NCBI GenBank assembly: GCA_963995505.1 | Contig: OZ023186.1 | Location: forward strand, 20,157,570 to 20,221,569 | Source of the DNA: Hypericum androsaemum | Lineage: Eukaryota; Streptophyta; Magnoliopsida; Malpighiales; Hypericaceae | Direction: 5' to 3' | DNA: 64,000 nucleotides | Shown: positions 10,535 through 22,625 of the stretch, piece after piece | How positions within the stretch are numbered: position 1 is the stretch's first letter | Layout of the letters: each line of letters begins with the position of its first letter | Translations under genes and position numbers: made by a program | The notes under the pieces: generated by a model | Told to the model about the DNA's origin: nothing | Database searches by the model: none | What the model saw: the letters and a program-made list of their open reading frames with translations, nothing else

Positions 10535-12115
10535 AAATTTATGCTTTAATATCTCGCTCTCCCCCTCCATTAGGTGATAATGGCGTCTCTCCTCCGCTGG
10601 TGACCCGCCCCCTGGCCGCTCAAACTCATGTGTTGGGTTTGCGTCCCTCTCCGGCGGTGGCCCACTCTCCTTCTCTGGTGGGCAGTCCTACTGAGGTCCC
10701 CATCTCATCGGCTGGCCCAGGGGCCCCCATGCCCAACCCCCTCGACGAGCCCTTCAACGAGTGGCTATTTTGCAGTGCGAGGACGTCTCTTCTCGCTGCT
10801 GGTCGCTCGTATTCGGTCGAAGATTTGCGGGTCTGGGTTTCCATTTTGAAGCCTTTGTTTATAGATTTGTGGTTGAATCTTTTGCAGGTTGTCGCTGGCT
10901 GCCTCACTTTTTCTCTATCTTCGGACGCTCTCGTGGGTTCTTTTGTTGCCGATCATTTTGGTGTTGTAGCAGATGTCAACGTCAACGTGGTCGATGTTGC
11001 TTTGGATGTTGGGCGAGCCTTTACTCCGGCTGCTGATGTGGTTTCAGATGCTGGCTTAGAGGTGGAGGTGTTGGATGCTATCGTGAGTGTAGATGTAGGG
11101 ATTTCTTCCTATGCTTTGGGTGAGGTGGTGTCCGATATGGTGCCTGCTGTAGATGGGGTTGATCGACAGCTTTCAGCTGCTAAGGCTGGTGTGGAAGCAG
11201 TTGTTGAAGTTGTGGCGGTAGCTGAAGAGCGGGTTATGCAGGATTGCGATGTTCTTGCAACTGGGCTAATTGTTGGGCAGCTTATTTTCTCGAGTGTTGC
11301 CATGCAGGATGGTCTTGACGCTAATGCGGCTGGCTGTGGCTGGTTGGAGAAGTTGGTTGTGCCCAAGGAGAGGGAAGTAGCTGTTAGTGCTTTTGCTATC
11401 GGGGACGAGTGCCACTGGTTGGAGAAGATGGTTGAGCCCCCTATTGGCGAGTCTGCTGATTGGATGGAGAAGTTTCTTTCATCGGTGGATGCTCCAGCCT
11501 CGGTCACAGTGCATTGCCCCAACTTTTCGCTGTCGAAGCCCACCGCTGCTGTCCGGGTGGACAAGAAGGTGAAAGTGAGTCATTTTGTACAGATGACTCC
11601 AATCCGTTCTAGCAGCCATATCAGGAAGCTAACTAGTAAAGCTGCCACCCTTTTGAAAACTTCGACTCCAAATTTTAAGGTAAAACCAACTTCATTGTCG
11701 GAGATGGAGCTTTGCCTCCCCTCGATTTTGGCAAATTTGGACTCGAACGAGGATGCTTTTCACGAAGCACTTTCGACCGAAGCGTGGCATCTTGCTATAG
11801 TTGCGGGGTTTTCGTGGGAGGAGGACGCTTCTCTTATCCTCTGCACGATTAAGGAGTCGGCCTTTGGGCATTCTCATTCTTGGTCTTTTGATCCCCTTGA
11901 TTTTTAGTTAGGTATTTGGTTAGATTCTTGCCTTCCTTTGTGGTGTTACTGGTGTATGTGGTTCTTTGGCTTGGTTCCACGTTTTCTAGGAAATTAGATA
12001 GTACTTATCTTGTAGGTTCTACTTTGATAGGTTCTATTGCATTCTATAAGGTTGTAATTTCTGGTTGTAATGAGACTCCTTTCAGAAGTAATATACTTTT
12101 ACTTATTAAAAAAAA
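10535..12115 (+). mobile_element. putative ORF1-only LINE-like retroelement
   Basis: A 435-codon frame (10600-11907) is followed by a ~200-bp T/G-rich trailer ending in an A-rich tail near 12110-12118, the layout of a plant LINE ORF1 plus 3' UTR. No endonuclease or reverse transcriptase follows. Left boundary is approximate and no target duplication was found. Confidence 0.4.
10600..11907 (+). CDS. 435-aa protein of unknown function, probably retroelement-encoded
   Basis: Intact frame with a Pro/Ser-rich start, a Val/Asp/Ala-rich middle and a C-terminus ending SFDPLDF. I recognise no DUF4283 domain, zinc knuckle or other known motif. A duplicated GWLEKLV / HWLEKMV / DWMEKFL pattern sits near residues 245-300. 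The position before an A-tailed trailer favours a retroelement ORF1-like protein over a host gene. A host or captured gene remains possible. Confidence 0.45.
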   Translation: MTRPLAAQTHVLGLRPSPAVAHSPSLVGSPTEVPISSAGPGAPMPNPLDEPFNEWLFCSARTSLLAAGRSYSVEDLRVWVSILKPLFIDLWLNLLQVVAGCLTFSLSSDALVGSFVADHFGVVADVNVNVVDVALDVGRAFTPAADVVSDAGLEVEVLDAIVSVDVGISSYALGEVVSDMVPAVDGVDRQLSAAKAGVEAVVEVVAVAEERVMQDCDVLATGLIVGQLIFSSVAMQDGLDANAAGCGWLEKLVVPKEREVAVSAFAIGDECHWLEKMVEPPIGESADWMEKFLSSVDAPASVTVHCPNFSLSKPTAAVRVDKKVKVSHFVQMTPIRSSSHIRKLTSKAATLLKTSTPNFKVKPTSLSEMELCLPSILANLDSNEDAFHEALSTEAWHLAIVAGFSWEEDASLILCTIKESAFGHSHSWSFDPLDF

Positions 12116-12696
12116 CCAGAAACAAGAAACAGAAAGGAAAATAAAATTAGCATACAAATTACAAAAGCAAAATAAGCAATCGAAGATTTCACCTCCTTCA
12201 AGAATGATTTTGCAGGTTACATGATTTTCCCTCCCTACACTCCAGCGACCATCTCGCCCATTACACCCCTCTGGCCCTCTTCCTGCACGCTCGCCTAACG
12301 GGTTTTTCTCCACCGGTGATGGAGGAGCTCTTGTTGTATATAAATTTACTTCTGGGTTTTGCTCCACCGGTGATGGAGGAGCTACTTGGGGAAATGGCAC
12401 TGACTGGAAACTCGCCCAACGGCCCGAGTCCACGGTAGAAGCATAAGACTCGTCACACTCGAGTACTGTAACAGGATGGCAACGACGTGTGGGACTAGAA
12501 GATGCAGAGGCTGCAAGGAGGGGATGGGAAAAATCGATTTAGGGGTTTTTTGGGCAAAAATCGGACTGGATTCCGAAGGCCAACCTAATGAACAGGGTGA
12601 AAATCCGGGTAAAAAATTTGATCAAACCATCTGGTCCGACCAGAATTTGGACAATTCGTAAGGTGAGCGAGTTTAAGGCCATAAACGGGATACTCT
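12116..12696. other. intergenic with a short direct repeat; left flank of the copia element
   Basis: Two near-identical ~27-bp copies at about 12300 and 12355 share CTCCACCGGTGATGGAG. From about 12580 the sequence contains TGGTCCGACCAG words and appears to continue at 18762 on the other side of the copia insertion. No gene was seen. Confidence 0.5.
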
Positions 12697-13429
12697 TGTT
12701 GTTTGTCGGAGTTGGTGTACTTGATTATGATCTACTTCAGTCGAGGCAAGTGTTGGACACTTTCTCCGTAAGACGAGATTGCCCCGTATATTTCAGTGCG
12801 GTACGGGCTTCGGCAATCGTCCCCAAGATACAACGACTGTTTAGGGCATTTCTAAGACCGTTGCACACGTATCTCAAAACTTTTGGGCGAACCCTTATAT
12901 ACCCAGAACTTTCGGACTCTTTTCTAAGTGAAGAACGGGGGGAGAGGAGAAGACAACAATGCTCAGAATATGCAATTGATGCTGGGATGAGGAAATGGCA
13001 AGGAGGGCACGCCTATTTATAGGCTGGAGGAGGCAGGGAGGCAGCCACCCCGAAGGGACGCGTCCGCTCGGTCAACAGGCTGACTGGCTGCACTCGTGGC
13101 CCTTCGGTGGCTTCCGGATTCTTCCAGGCGCGTCCAGGCGCCCATTGCGACCTGCGTCCAATGCGCACACGCACACACGCGTGCGCGTGCTCGTGCTCGT
13201 GCTCGTGCTCGGACGGTGCTTCGCACCATCCTCGCAGGCAGCTAGCGGTGGGTCAGCCTTTTGGGTAGCCAATCAAGTTGAGAGGCAAGGAGGGGAATTC
13301 CTTATAAACATGGAAAACCTCCTTGCTCTAATCAATGTGGTATTGCCCCATTCATTTCCCTTTTGGGCCTCCACTTTGGGCCTTTCCACTTTGGGCCAAA
13401 TGCATTAAAAAATACATTCAAACCCAACA
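12697..13429 (-). repeat. copia 3' LTR
   Basis: 733 bp, TG...CA ends. Relative to the other LTR it lacks ~130 bp, with the break at a shared GCGCCC, so a microhomology deletion is likely. It contains alternating GCGTGC/CTCGTG runs. Confidence 0.93.
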
Positions 13430-13972
13430 ATCCCCCACATGAATGATGATTAATGCATGCAGACTCTAATCGAAAGTTCTGACGTGTTATTATTGCATCG
13501 AGACAGGTAGCTTGCGGCTTTGAACCTTCTCTAGTAATATGTTATCGGATTTACTCGCTGCTCGGTGAACGTGATGTCTTGAACCGTCAGCTTTTGGTGT
13601 AAACCAAGACAATAACATTTACACAATAATAACCCTAGTATATTTAGGTTCTCACGTTGTGTCCGTTTCGGCCATGGACCGTATCTTGGATTCATAAGTG
13701 TTTTTCCCATTTGAAGCGGCCTCACTTCACACTTACATAGGTGATCTCCTATCAGGAGTATCCTGCCATACTCCACCTTAATCAAGGTATAGGAATCATT
13801 AAAAGCGTAATGCTTAACCTTACCACACCGCTGCAGGCTAACACCTGGGCAGCTTCTGAGAATGAGATAGGTTCCAGGTGATTTACTGAACCTTCCGTAA
13901 CTTAGTTGTCTCATTGAACCAAGTTTGTGGGATCTCCACTCATCATGGTTAAGTTACCACTATGGACGTTCT

Positions 13973-15430
13973 TTATTGTGTGGATTTTAATCCCATTCCC
14001 CTTACTACGTTGTACATTTGATCTCTATTGATTCCTTTCATAAAAGGATCAGCTAAGTTATCCTTGGACTTTACATAATTAATGGTGATCACCCCACTAG
14101 AGATCAACTGTCTAACGGTATTGTGTCTCCGACGGATATGTCGAGACTTTCCGTTGTACAATGTACTTTGTGCTCTCCCGATTGCAGACATGCTATCACA
14201 ATGTATCAATACGGGAGGCACCGGTTTACTCCAGCACGGAATATCCTCTAGGAAGTTTCTGAGCCATTCAGCTTCTTTCCCAGCTTTGTCTAGTGTTATA
14301 AACTCTGACTCCATAGTGGATCGAGCTATGCACGTTTGTTTAGAGGACTTCCAAGACACAGCTCCTCCTCCTATGGTGAATACGTATCCACTCGTGGATT
14401 TGGAATCCTTAGTGTCTGATATCCAGTTTGCGTCACTGTATCCTTCTAATACAGCTGGATATTTAGCATAATGTATGCCATGGCTTATGGTATGTTTTAA
14501 ATACCGTAGAACCCTTTCCAGAGCTAGCCAGTGATCCTTCCCTGGATTACTTGTGAATCTACTAAGTTTACTAACTGAGTACGCAATATCGGGACGAGTG
14601 CAGTTTGTTAAATACATCAAGCTCCCGATAATTTGCGCATACTTCAGTTGAGATACTGGGTCCCCTCGATTCTTGGCTAAGTGTAGATTCAAATCTACTG
14701 GAGTCTTAACTGGAGGTTTGTCAAAAGCTTCAAATTTCTTGAGCACGCTTTCCACGTAGTAGAATTGCGTCAAGATAATTTTGTCAGCTTTCCTAGAAAT
14801 TTTTATTCCTAGTATGACGTCTGCCAGACCCATATCTTTCATGTCAAAGTGATTCTTTAACATGTTCTTAGTTTTCACAATAACTTCTTTATTGCTTCCC
14901 ATAATTAGTAAGTCATCTACGTAGAGACATACAATTACGTAAGCTTCAGGTGTGCCCTTAATGTAAACACATTTATCACACTCATTGATCTTAAATCCAT
15001 TTGACAACATTGTTCTGTCAAATTTCTCGTGCCACTGTTTCGGCACTTGTTTTAGCCCGTATAGTGACTTGACTAGTCGGCACACTTTATGCTCTTGACT
15101 GGGAGTCACAAACCCTTCAGGTTGCTCCATGTATATCTCCTCTTCCAGTTCTCCATTTAGGAACGCTATTTTTACGTTCATTTAGTGGATCTCGAGGTTA
15201 TAGAGTGCTGCAACAGCTATGAGTACTCTAATTGATGTGATTCTTGTGACCGGTGAATATGTGTCAAAGAAATCATATCCCTCCTTCTGTTTGAACCCCT
15301 TAGCTACCAATCGAGCTTTGTACTTGTCGATTGATCCATCAGCTTTGTATTTCCTTTTTAGGATCCACCTGCATCCCAAAGGTTTGTAGCCCGGTGGGAG
15401 ATCCACGATTTCCCACGTGTGGTTTTGCAT
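13973..15430 (-). pseudogene. copia reverse transcriptase / RNase H (nonsense-interrupted)
   Basis: 15182-15430 encodes the RT start (WILKRKYKADGSIDKYKARL) and 15181-13973 the rest. Visible motifs are TAFLNG-like [21 protein letters not shown], catalytic [19 protein letters not shown] and RNase [23 protein letters not shown] codon separates the two parts where Gln-Met is expected. No further break was seen down to the terminal stop. Confidence 0.93.
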
Positions 15431-15558
15431 AATGGATTCTATCTCACTATTGATAGCTTCCTTCCAGAGAGGAGCATCTGGACTGGATAGTGCCTCTTGG
15501 ATTGTCCTGGGTTCATCTTCTAACGCATAGGTTAGATAGTCCGGACCGAAAGATTTGG

Positions 15559-17090
15559 TTACCTTCGTCCGTTTACTACGTCTAGGTTCATCATCTTTCT
15601 GATTTGACCCTTGCGTAGTCTCGTGAGCCCTTTTCTTCGGACTTGCTTCCTTTCTTGACTTGCTTCCTTTCTTTCCTTATTAGGAAAGCTATCTTCAAAA
15701 AACGTTGCGTTCCTTGATTCTATGGCCATTCCCGTGTTTATCTCAGGGTTTTCAGATTTATGCACCAAGAATCGATAAGCACTACTATTTTGCGCATATC
15801 CGATAAAGATGCAATCAATGGTCTTGGGTCCTATTCGCACTTGCTTAGGCTTAGGTACTTCGACCTTTGCTAGGCACCCCCACACTTTAAGGTAACCGTA
15901 GGAAGGCTTCCTTCCTTTTCATAGTTCATATGGGGTTTTATCCCTTTTCTTGTGTGGCAATTTGTTTAGAATGTGGTTAGCTGAGAGCACAGCTTCCCCC
16001 CACATGTTCTGGGATAAGCCCGAGCTAATCAACATAGCGTTCATCATCTCCTTAAGAGTTCAATTTTGCGTTCAGCTACGCCATTCGATTGAGGTGAGTA
16101 CGGAGCAGTCGTCTGATGAATAATGCCATGTTCTTGACAGAGTTCCTCAAACGGAGCTACATATTCTCCTCCTTGATCACTTCGGATCATTTTGATTTTC
16201 ACGCTGAGTTAATTTTCAACCTCATTCTTATATCTCTTAAAAGCATCAAGAGCTTCGTCTTTGCCCTTTAGGAGATATACGTAACAGTATCTCGTGCAAT
16301 CATCGATAAACGTGATGAAGTATTTCTTCCCGCCTTTAGTTTGCACGTGTTTCATATCGCAAGTGTCCGTATGAATTAATTCTAAAGGCGTAGTATTTCT
16401 TTCCACTGAATGGAAAGGTGCTTTGGTCATTTTAGCCTCCACACATACTTCACATTTATCGGATGGGTTGAACTCTAGATTCGGTAATAAATTTAAACTT
16501 ACTAACTTTTTTAGCGAGTTTAGATTTACGTGTCCTAATCTACCATGCCATAAATTAGAACACTCGGCCAAGTAAGAAGAAGCATTAACTTTATTTTTAC
16601 CGTTAAAGGTGCGATTTACAGTTATTACATTCATCTTAAATAGCCCTCTTTCTAGATAACCCTTTCCTATAAATTGACCCGCTTTGGTCAGTACAAACTT
16701 ATCAGCCTCAAATATAAGCTTAAGACCGGCTTTGCTTAACAGTGAGCCGGAAACTAAGTTCTTGCGGATGTCCGGGACATGCAGCACATCCTTGAGGGTC
16801 AGCTCCTTTCCTGAGGTCAGCTTCAGGACCACCTTTCCCAGACCAACGATCTTGGACGTTGCGGAGTTTCCCATGAACAGCTTTCGGCCGGTGATCGGGA
16901 TATAGTTCGAGAACATCTCCTTGTCCGAGCAGACGTGGCGGGTAGCTCCAGTGTCCACGAACCACTCTCTCGGATTGTCCACCAGGTTGGCTTCAAACAC
17001 TACGGCTGACAGATCCATCTGGGACAAGTCTTCAGTCAGGTTAGCCCTTCCTTGGTCGTCCTTCTTCGGCTGGCGACAGTCCTTAGCCAT
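15559..17090 (-). pseudogene. copia protease-integrase region (broken)
   Basis: Protease active site [11 protein letters not shown] is at the start, followed by the GAG-pre-integrase motif [10 protein letters not shown] and the integrase core [28 protein letters not shown] at 16206-16208 interrupts the core just before the IKMIRSDQGGEY segment, and the frame is lost again near 16060. The C-terminal integrase piece continues at 15559-15885 (GCLAKVEVPKPKQ). Confidence 0.9.
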
Positions 17091-17111
17091 GTGGCCGGGT
17101 TTCCCGCAGTT

Positions 17112-17879
17112 TTAGCAGTCGCCCTTGATCTTTTTCTTCTTGGGCTTTTGCTCCTTCTGCTTATCCTCGGACTTCTTCCTCTTCTTGCCACTTTTTCCCT
17201 CAGCGAGGTGCACGGTGGTCTCAGAGTTGGCCTTGCCTTGCTTGACTTCGGATTTTCGATTGTCTTCCTCGATCCTTAGTCTCACTATCAGGTCTTCTAG
17301 GCCCATGTCCTTTCTCTTGTGCTTGAGGTAGCTCTTGAAATCCTTCCACAGCGGGGGGAGCTTCTCGATCATCGCAGCTACTTGGAAGGACTCGCTGAGT
17401 TGCATCCCTTCAGCTTGGATCTCGTGAAGGATCAGCTGCAACTCTTGCACTTGGTCGATGACCTTCTTGGAGTCCACCATCTTGAAGTCGAGGAATCGTC
17501 CGACGATAAATTTCTTCGTCCCGGCATCCTCCATTTTGTACTTCTTCTCGAGTGAACTCTACAGCTCTTTAGCGGTCTTAGCTTCCGCGTAGACGTTGTA
17601 GAGCGTGTCGTCTAGTCCATTCAGGACGTAGTTCCGGCATAGGAAGTCGCTGTGACTCCATGCATCGAGGGCGTTGATCTTCTGTTGATCTGCCTCATTT
17701 TCTGCCACCTTCGGAGCCTCTTCTTTCAAGAATCGGACCAGGTTGAGCGTTGTCAGGTAGAACAACATCTTCTGTTGCCACCTCTTAAATTCGGTACCGT
17801 TGAACTTGGCCGGCCTTTCGGCGTGGACAGTTCCCGGGACCGCTGGTGCTGAGCTTGTCGATGCCATCTTCAAGTACAC
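17112..17879 (-). pseudogene. copia gag (two nonsense codons)
   Basis: Starts near [12 protein letters not shown] and contains the UBN2-type gag fold ([19 protein letters not shown]). A TAG replaces Trp at 17556-17558 (EL*SSLEKKY). A TAA lies inside the zinc knuckle ([13 protein letters not shown]) near 17113. Both are consistent with G-to-A decay. Confidence 0.88.
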
Positions 17880-17895
17880 AATCTCGTCTTACGAT

Positions 17896-18756
17896 TGTTG
17901 TTTGTCGGAGTTGGTGTACTTGATTAGGATCTACTTCAGTCGAGGCAAGTGTTGGACACTTTCTCCGTAAGACGAGATTGCCCCGTATATTTCAGTGCGG
18001 TACGGGCTTCGGCAATCGTCCCCAAGATACAACGACTGTTTAGGGCGTTTCCAAGACCGTTGCACACGTATCTCGAAACTTTTGGGCGAACCCTTATATA
18101 CCCAGAAGTTTCGGACTCTTTTCTAAGTGAAGAACGGGGGGAGAGGAGAAAACAACAATGCTCGGAATATGCAATTGCTGCTGGGATGAGGAAATGGCAA
18201 GGAGGGCACGCCTATTTATAGGCTGGAGGAGGCAGGGAGGCAGCCACCCCGAAGGGACGCGTCCGTTCGGTCAACAGGCTGACTGGCTGCGCTCGTGGCC
18301 CTTCGGTGGCTTCCGGATTCTTCCAGGTGCGTCCAGGCTGTGCTGGCGCCCTTTCCGGACTTTTCATCCCGTCGTGCCTCTTCGGCGGCCAACCTGAAGG
18401 CCCGGGCAAAATACTTAAGGCTCCTCCAGACAATGCGCACGTGCCAAGTGCCAAGTGCCAAATGCGCCACAAAGCGCCCATTGCGACCTGCGTCCAATGC
18501 ACCACACGCACACGCACACGCGCGCGTGCTCGTGCTCGGACGGTGCTTCGCACCGTCCTCGCAGGCAGCTAGCGGTGGGTCAGCCTTTTGGGTAGCCAAT
18601 CAAGTTGAGAGGCAAGGAGGGGAATTCCTTATAAACAAGGAAAACCTCCTTGCTCTAATCAATGTGGTATTGTCCCATTCATTTCCCTTTTGGGCCTCCA
18701 CTTTGGGCCTTTCCACTTTGGGCCAAATGCATTAAAAAATGCATTCAAACCCAACA
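17896..18756 (-). repeat. copia 5' LTR
   Basis: 861 bp, TG...CA ends. On the minus strand a TATAAATA box (reverse complement near 18211) fits a promoter driving the element. It is longer than its partner because the partner carries a deletion. Confidence 0.93.
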
Positions 18757-19200
18757 ACTCTTTACTCTGATTCATGGTCCGACTGGTCGAACCACTAATG
18801 AGACCACGTTTTTTAAAATTTTGGTTTAACAACCTTCAAAATAATTAACATGCTATTATGTCCAAATCGAAGTGTAGAAAAAGAGAATTGGTAACTAAAA
18901 ATAATCAGAAGGAATTAATAAACTAAATAGACAATTTTGACACATTTATCATTTCGAATTAGGTATCCAGATGATACCAAACAGAAAATAAAAATGAAAT
19001 AGTAGGTCGTCGGTGCCAATGCCAAGCTCACATTTAGTAGGTAGTCAAGCTCACATTTAGTTAGTCCCGGCCATGGTTAGAATTCAATTTGTGATTTGAT
19101 TCAATTTGATTCGTCAATAATTTGATTCGATTAAATGAAGATTCGTCCAAAATTTAATTCGAATTTATCATGTGACGAATTGAATACGGTTCAAAATTCT
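18757..19200. other. right flank of copia insertion; partly duplicated intergenic DNA
   Basis: 18762-18826 resembles the broken TIR-like element interrupted by the copia insertion. 18826-19030 is repeated in shortened form at 19483-19595 (shared ACATGCTATTATGTCCAAAT). No gene was seen. Confidence 0.5.
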
Positions 19201-19428
19201 CTGTGTGGTTCATGGCCTCCCTCATCTGTCTAAGCCAGCCTCGGACCTGGTTACTAGCCGCAGACTGCTCCTCGGCGTCAAGAAGCACATCTTGAATGGT
19301 GGACACTGTGTCTTGGAACCTCTGGAACTCATCCTTAACACCCACAGCAGCCCAATCTCCTTGTGAAGTTGGGAGCACAAAGTGTTGAGGATTCCCTCCG
19401 CCACGCTGAAGATAGCTGCTTCCGCCAT
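19200..19428 (-). pseudogene. NBS-LRR 5' fragment (first ~75 codons, frameshifted)
   Basis: Translates as the N-terminus of the 4570-7950 gene (MAEAAIFSVAEGILNTLCSQ). One base is missing from a G4 run near 19341-19343 (GLLWG becomes GLLWV), after which the downstream frame resumes as VKDEFQRFQDTVSTIQDVLL. Homology stops after REAMN and is followed by unrelated AT-rich DNA. The 5' flank also matches for ~60 bp, so it is a DNA-level duplicate and not a retrocopy. Confidence 0.92.
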
Positions 19429-21116
19429 TTTTTTCTAAGAAAGGGAGCTTTTTTTTTACAAAAGTGAGGTGAGATCACCTTCAACGCGGTTTAACATCCT
19501 TGAAAATAATTGACATGCTATTATGTCCAAATCGAGGTGTACAAAAAGAGAAATAAAATAAAATAGTAGGTAGTCGGTGGCAATGCCAAGCTCTGTTATA
19601 TTTTACTATAGTTAAAATCTGATTCGTAATTTGATTCGTTAAAAATTAATTTAATTTGTTAAAAATCTAATTTAATTTGTTAAAAATCTAATTTAAATTT
19701 GTCAAAAAATAAATTAAATATAGTTCAGATGGGTATGAATTGGGTACGGAATGCCACTATTCCGAACCGTTTGGAATGAAGACACGCAGAAACTTTTTTG
19801 CAAACGCGCTAAAATATGAGGACCAAAATGAAAAAAGTCGCGCACAAACACAGGCCGGATACAAATGCCATTATCACATAACTGCGCATGCCAGTATCAC
19901 ATAACTGCATATGCCAGTATCACATAACTGCACATGCCATTGTAACTTTTTTGTAAAAATGCTAAAATACGGGGAGCAAAATGAAAAAAACTATGCGTGC
20001 CATTATCATCAATGGAGACTTGCCGTTTTCACAAAAACAAATGCCATTATCACATAACTGTATTTGCAATTATCACATAACTACGCTTGCCATTATCACA
20101 TACTTGCGCTTGTCGCTACGGTCTCCCTTCACTCCAAACCATTCGGAATCAATTCATTCACTCCGTACTCAATCCAAAGCCCAGTTGAGATATCTGAAAT
20201 TCGTCGAACCCATAAATTTCACTCGTTTGAACCAGCGAATAGGGAGGCGGGCAGCAGCCACCTCATTTCTCTCCCTCACCTGACGCGGAAGACGCGTCCT
20301 TTTTTTTGTTTTTAATTTTATCGAAAACTTTTGAAAATTTTCAAAAGAAAAAATAATTAAAAATAATTCGATTCGGCAGTTCATTGTGAATTTATTTTTT
20401 AACGAAACAAATATAGTTCAAAACTTCAATTGAATCCGGATATTTGTCGGATCTAGTCGGTGCCAATAATGTTCAAGTACTGCTTTGGAATAAACAATGT
20501 TCCACTTGGGCCACGCCGAACAACGACGAAATAAATAAATAAATAATAAATCGTAAATAACATGAAATTTATTATTAGGAAATGCGGCTATAAGTATCCT
20601 TCGTATATCACGGACATTATCCACAAGTACTCTCCGGTTAAGTGTTTAATTAGAGACTAAATTTGGTCCTGAATACATTTTTACAGAACGGGCCTGAACT
20701 AAAAGGTAGATAGACAATATTGTAATCTCGCCCAAATTTAAGAATGAGGCGGAACGCGGCAAACAAGGAGCATTATTGATGGTCTGATTCGATATGATTT
20801 AATGGTCTCTTCTGATTACTTAGTAGTTTGATACGACTTAATTAAACAGTCTAATATGTTTGTAAAAAACGGTATGTCACGTTTCCTTAAATGATGAATT
20901 GGTTGGTTAAATGGATATCAATTGATTTGTTTCGATATGATTTATTAGATAAACACTGCATAATTAGGTGGTCCGTTTCGTTATGATGTAATGGTTTTTA
21001 TGTCATAATTAAATGGTCGATTTTGGTACGATGTATTGGGTTACCGAAAAATGATGAAATAGTTTGTCATATCAAAATTAGATGGTCTGTGTCGAAATAT
21101 TTTTATAGTGGTCTGT
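19429..21116. other. AT-rich intergenic with minisatellite
   Basis: Contains the repeat block shared with 18826-19030, short AATTTGTTAAAAATCTAATT repeats (19640-19700) and a minisatellite at 19857-20110. No supported gene. Confidence 0.5.
19857..20110. repeat. ~22-bp minisatellite, interrupted
   Basis: At least six copies of a unit like TGCCATTATCACATAACTGC, in two clusters (19857-19940 and 20040-20110) separated by diverged sequence. Confidence 0.8.
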
Positions 21117-21694
21117 AACAATACATGCCTAAGCAAATAAATCAATCTATCAAATAACAAAAACCACTAAATAACATGAAAACCCGAAAAAAGTGAACGA
21201 CCGAGGCTATCCAGAATCTATGCAATACAATCGAGAGGAGAAATACAAACCGTTTTCAAGGGACCGAGAGGAAAAATGGACGAAGAGGGCCAAAACAAGA
21301 AGAATGTTTGGAGAAGATGCAGGCCGAGAGAGAGGAAATTATGAGGACTTAATTCGGCTATCAAATTCCCTAAACCAAAAAAAGGTTACGAATCCACCTC
21401 AAACCCCAAAACATAAACTCGAACAAAACCTAAAAAACAATACATGCATAAGCAATAAATCAATCTATCAAACAACAAAAACCACTAAATCACAAGAAAA
21501 CCCTAAAAAAGTGAACGACTGAGGCAACCCGGAATCTATGCAATACAATCGAAGGAAGAAATACAAACCGTTTTCAAGTGACCGAGAGGAAAAATAGACG
21601 AAGAGGGCCAAAACAAGAAGAACGTTTGGAGAAGATGCAGATCGAGAGAGAGGAAATTATGAGGACTTAATTCGGCTATCAAATCCCCTAAACC
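21117..21694. repeat. direct tandem duplication, ~260-bp unit
   Basis: Unit 1 is 21117-21376 and unit 2 is 21436-21694, offset 319 bp, highly similar throughout (for example CGAGAGAGAGGAAATTATGA in both). A short frame over unit 1 (21193-21522) is not conserved in unit 2, so it is unlikely to code. Confidence 0.85.
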
Positions 21695-22625
21695 ATTTTC
21701 ATGGCAGAAATTTTGGGATTTAATTTTGAAAATTTTCCACAAATCCCCGCGCCTAAAAAATGGGTATAAAAGGGATTCTCCTAAGAGGGTAAAAAGACTA
21801 TCTTACCCCGCTTCATTGTCAACCATCCGATCATGACGTATTTTAAAAAAAATCCATCCAACGGCCCAAACAAATCCCAGGCCCGTGCTTGGTGCAAAAT
21901 ACAAGTCCAGGCTTGAATCCACTTCCGTTTAATTATGTGTCACTATCAAATGTCGTGAAATGCTAATAATAATAATAATAGTGGATGACGTCAACGAGGG
22001 ACCCTGGAGTATAATAAAATCAAATACGAGAGATGAAAAAATTATTTTTGGAAACTCGGGGATGCGAGAGGTCAAGAGTCAAAACACCAAGGACCTGAAG
22101 GCGGAATTCACTTATTCCATTCCGTCCGGGAGAGGGACAAAAGAATCAAAACGCGCTTGTGCATTGGAACCACACAAAAAATTTCATGTATCATAGCATT
22201 TAAAGCTCGTGTACTGTTGGAACCACAAAAATAAAACTCAATGTGTGATGACATTTAATACGTGTGTTAAGGTATTTAATGCGCATGTCAGGATATTAAA
22301 TAATTAATTTTTTAGTTATTGAGAAAATATTGTTACATCTCACATTTTTTATGGACTCAAATTTCACTTTGGAGTTTGGACACGTTGTGTCTATGTGGTA
22401 TAAAAAATATAACATTAAAGCGTGCCTCCGAAACTCCCTAAAACGAAGCTAGAGGTATCCGGTACATGGAATACAAATTACATCAATTTTATTTGAAAAA
22501 GGAGAGATTACTACGTCTCCAGGAGTACGTGCTGAAAAAGTAACTAGAGAGAATACTACGTCTCGAAGAACAAAACATTTCAAGATGGCACATAAAAGAA
22601 TCACAAAGCAATTTGTGGTTGCTTA
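21695..22625. other. intergenic, 3' flank of FPS-like copy 1
   Basis: No convincing gene. The last ~180 bp match the 3' flank of FPS-like copy 4 (48170-48371), so they belong to the duplicated unit. Confidence 0.5.

Larger units (their letters stand above)
12697..18756 (-). mobile_element. Ty1/copia LTR retrotransposon, decayed
   Basis: LTRs are 12697-13429 (3' LTR, 733 bp) and 17896-18756 (5' LTR, 861 bp), both with TGTTG...CAACA ends. A perfect 5-bp target duplication ACTCT lies at 12692-12696 and 18757-18761. The internal order on the minus strand is gag, protease, integrase, RT, RNase H, which is diagnostic of copia. A GTGGGGG polypurine tract abuts the 3' LTR. Several nonsense codons and frame breaks show it is inactive. 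The 3' LTR lacks ~130 bp present in the 5' LTR. Confidence 0.95.

Noticed and set aside
13017..13272. Minus-strand frames rich in alternating Arg/Ala or Ser/Thr, also at 18212-18599
   Set aside because: They are translations of GTGC/CTCGTG simple repeats inside the copia LTRs, not genes.
21193..21522. 109-codon frame in the tandem duplication
   Set aside because: Not open in the second unit and lacks recognisable domains.
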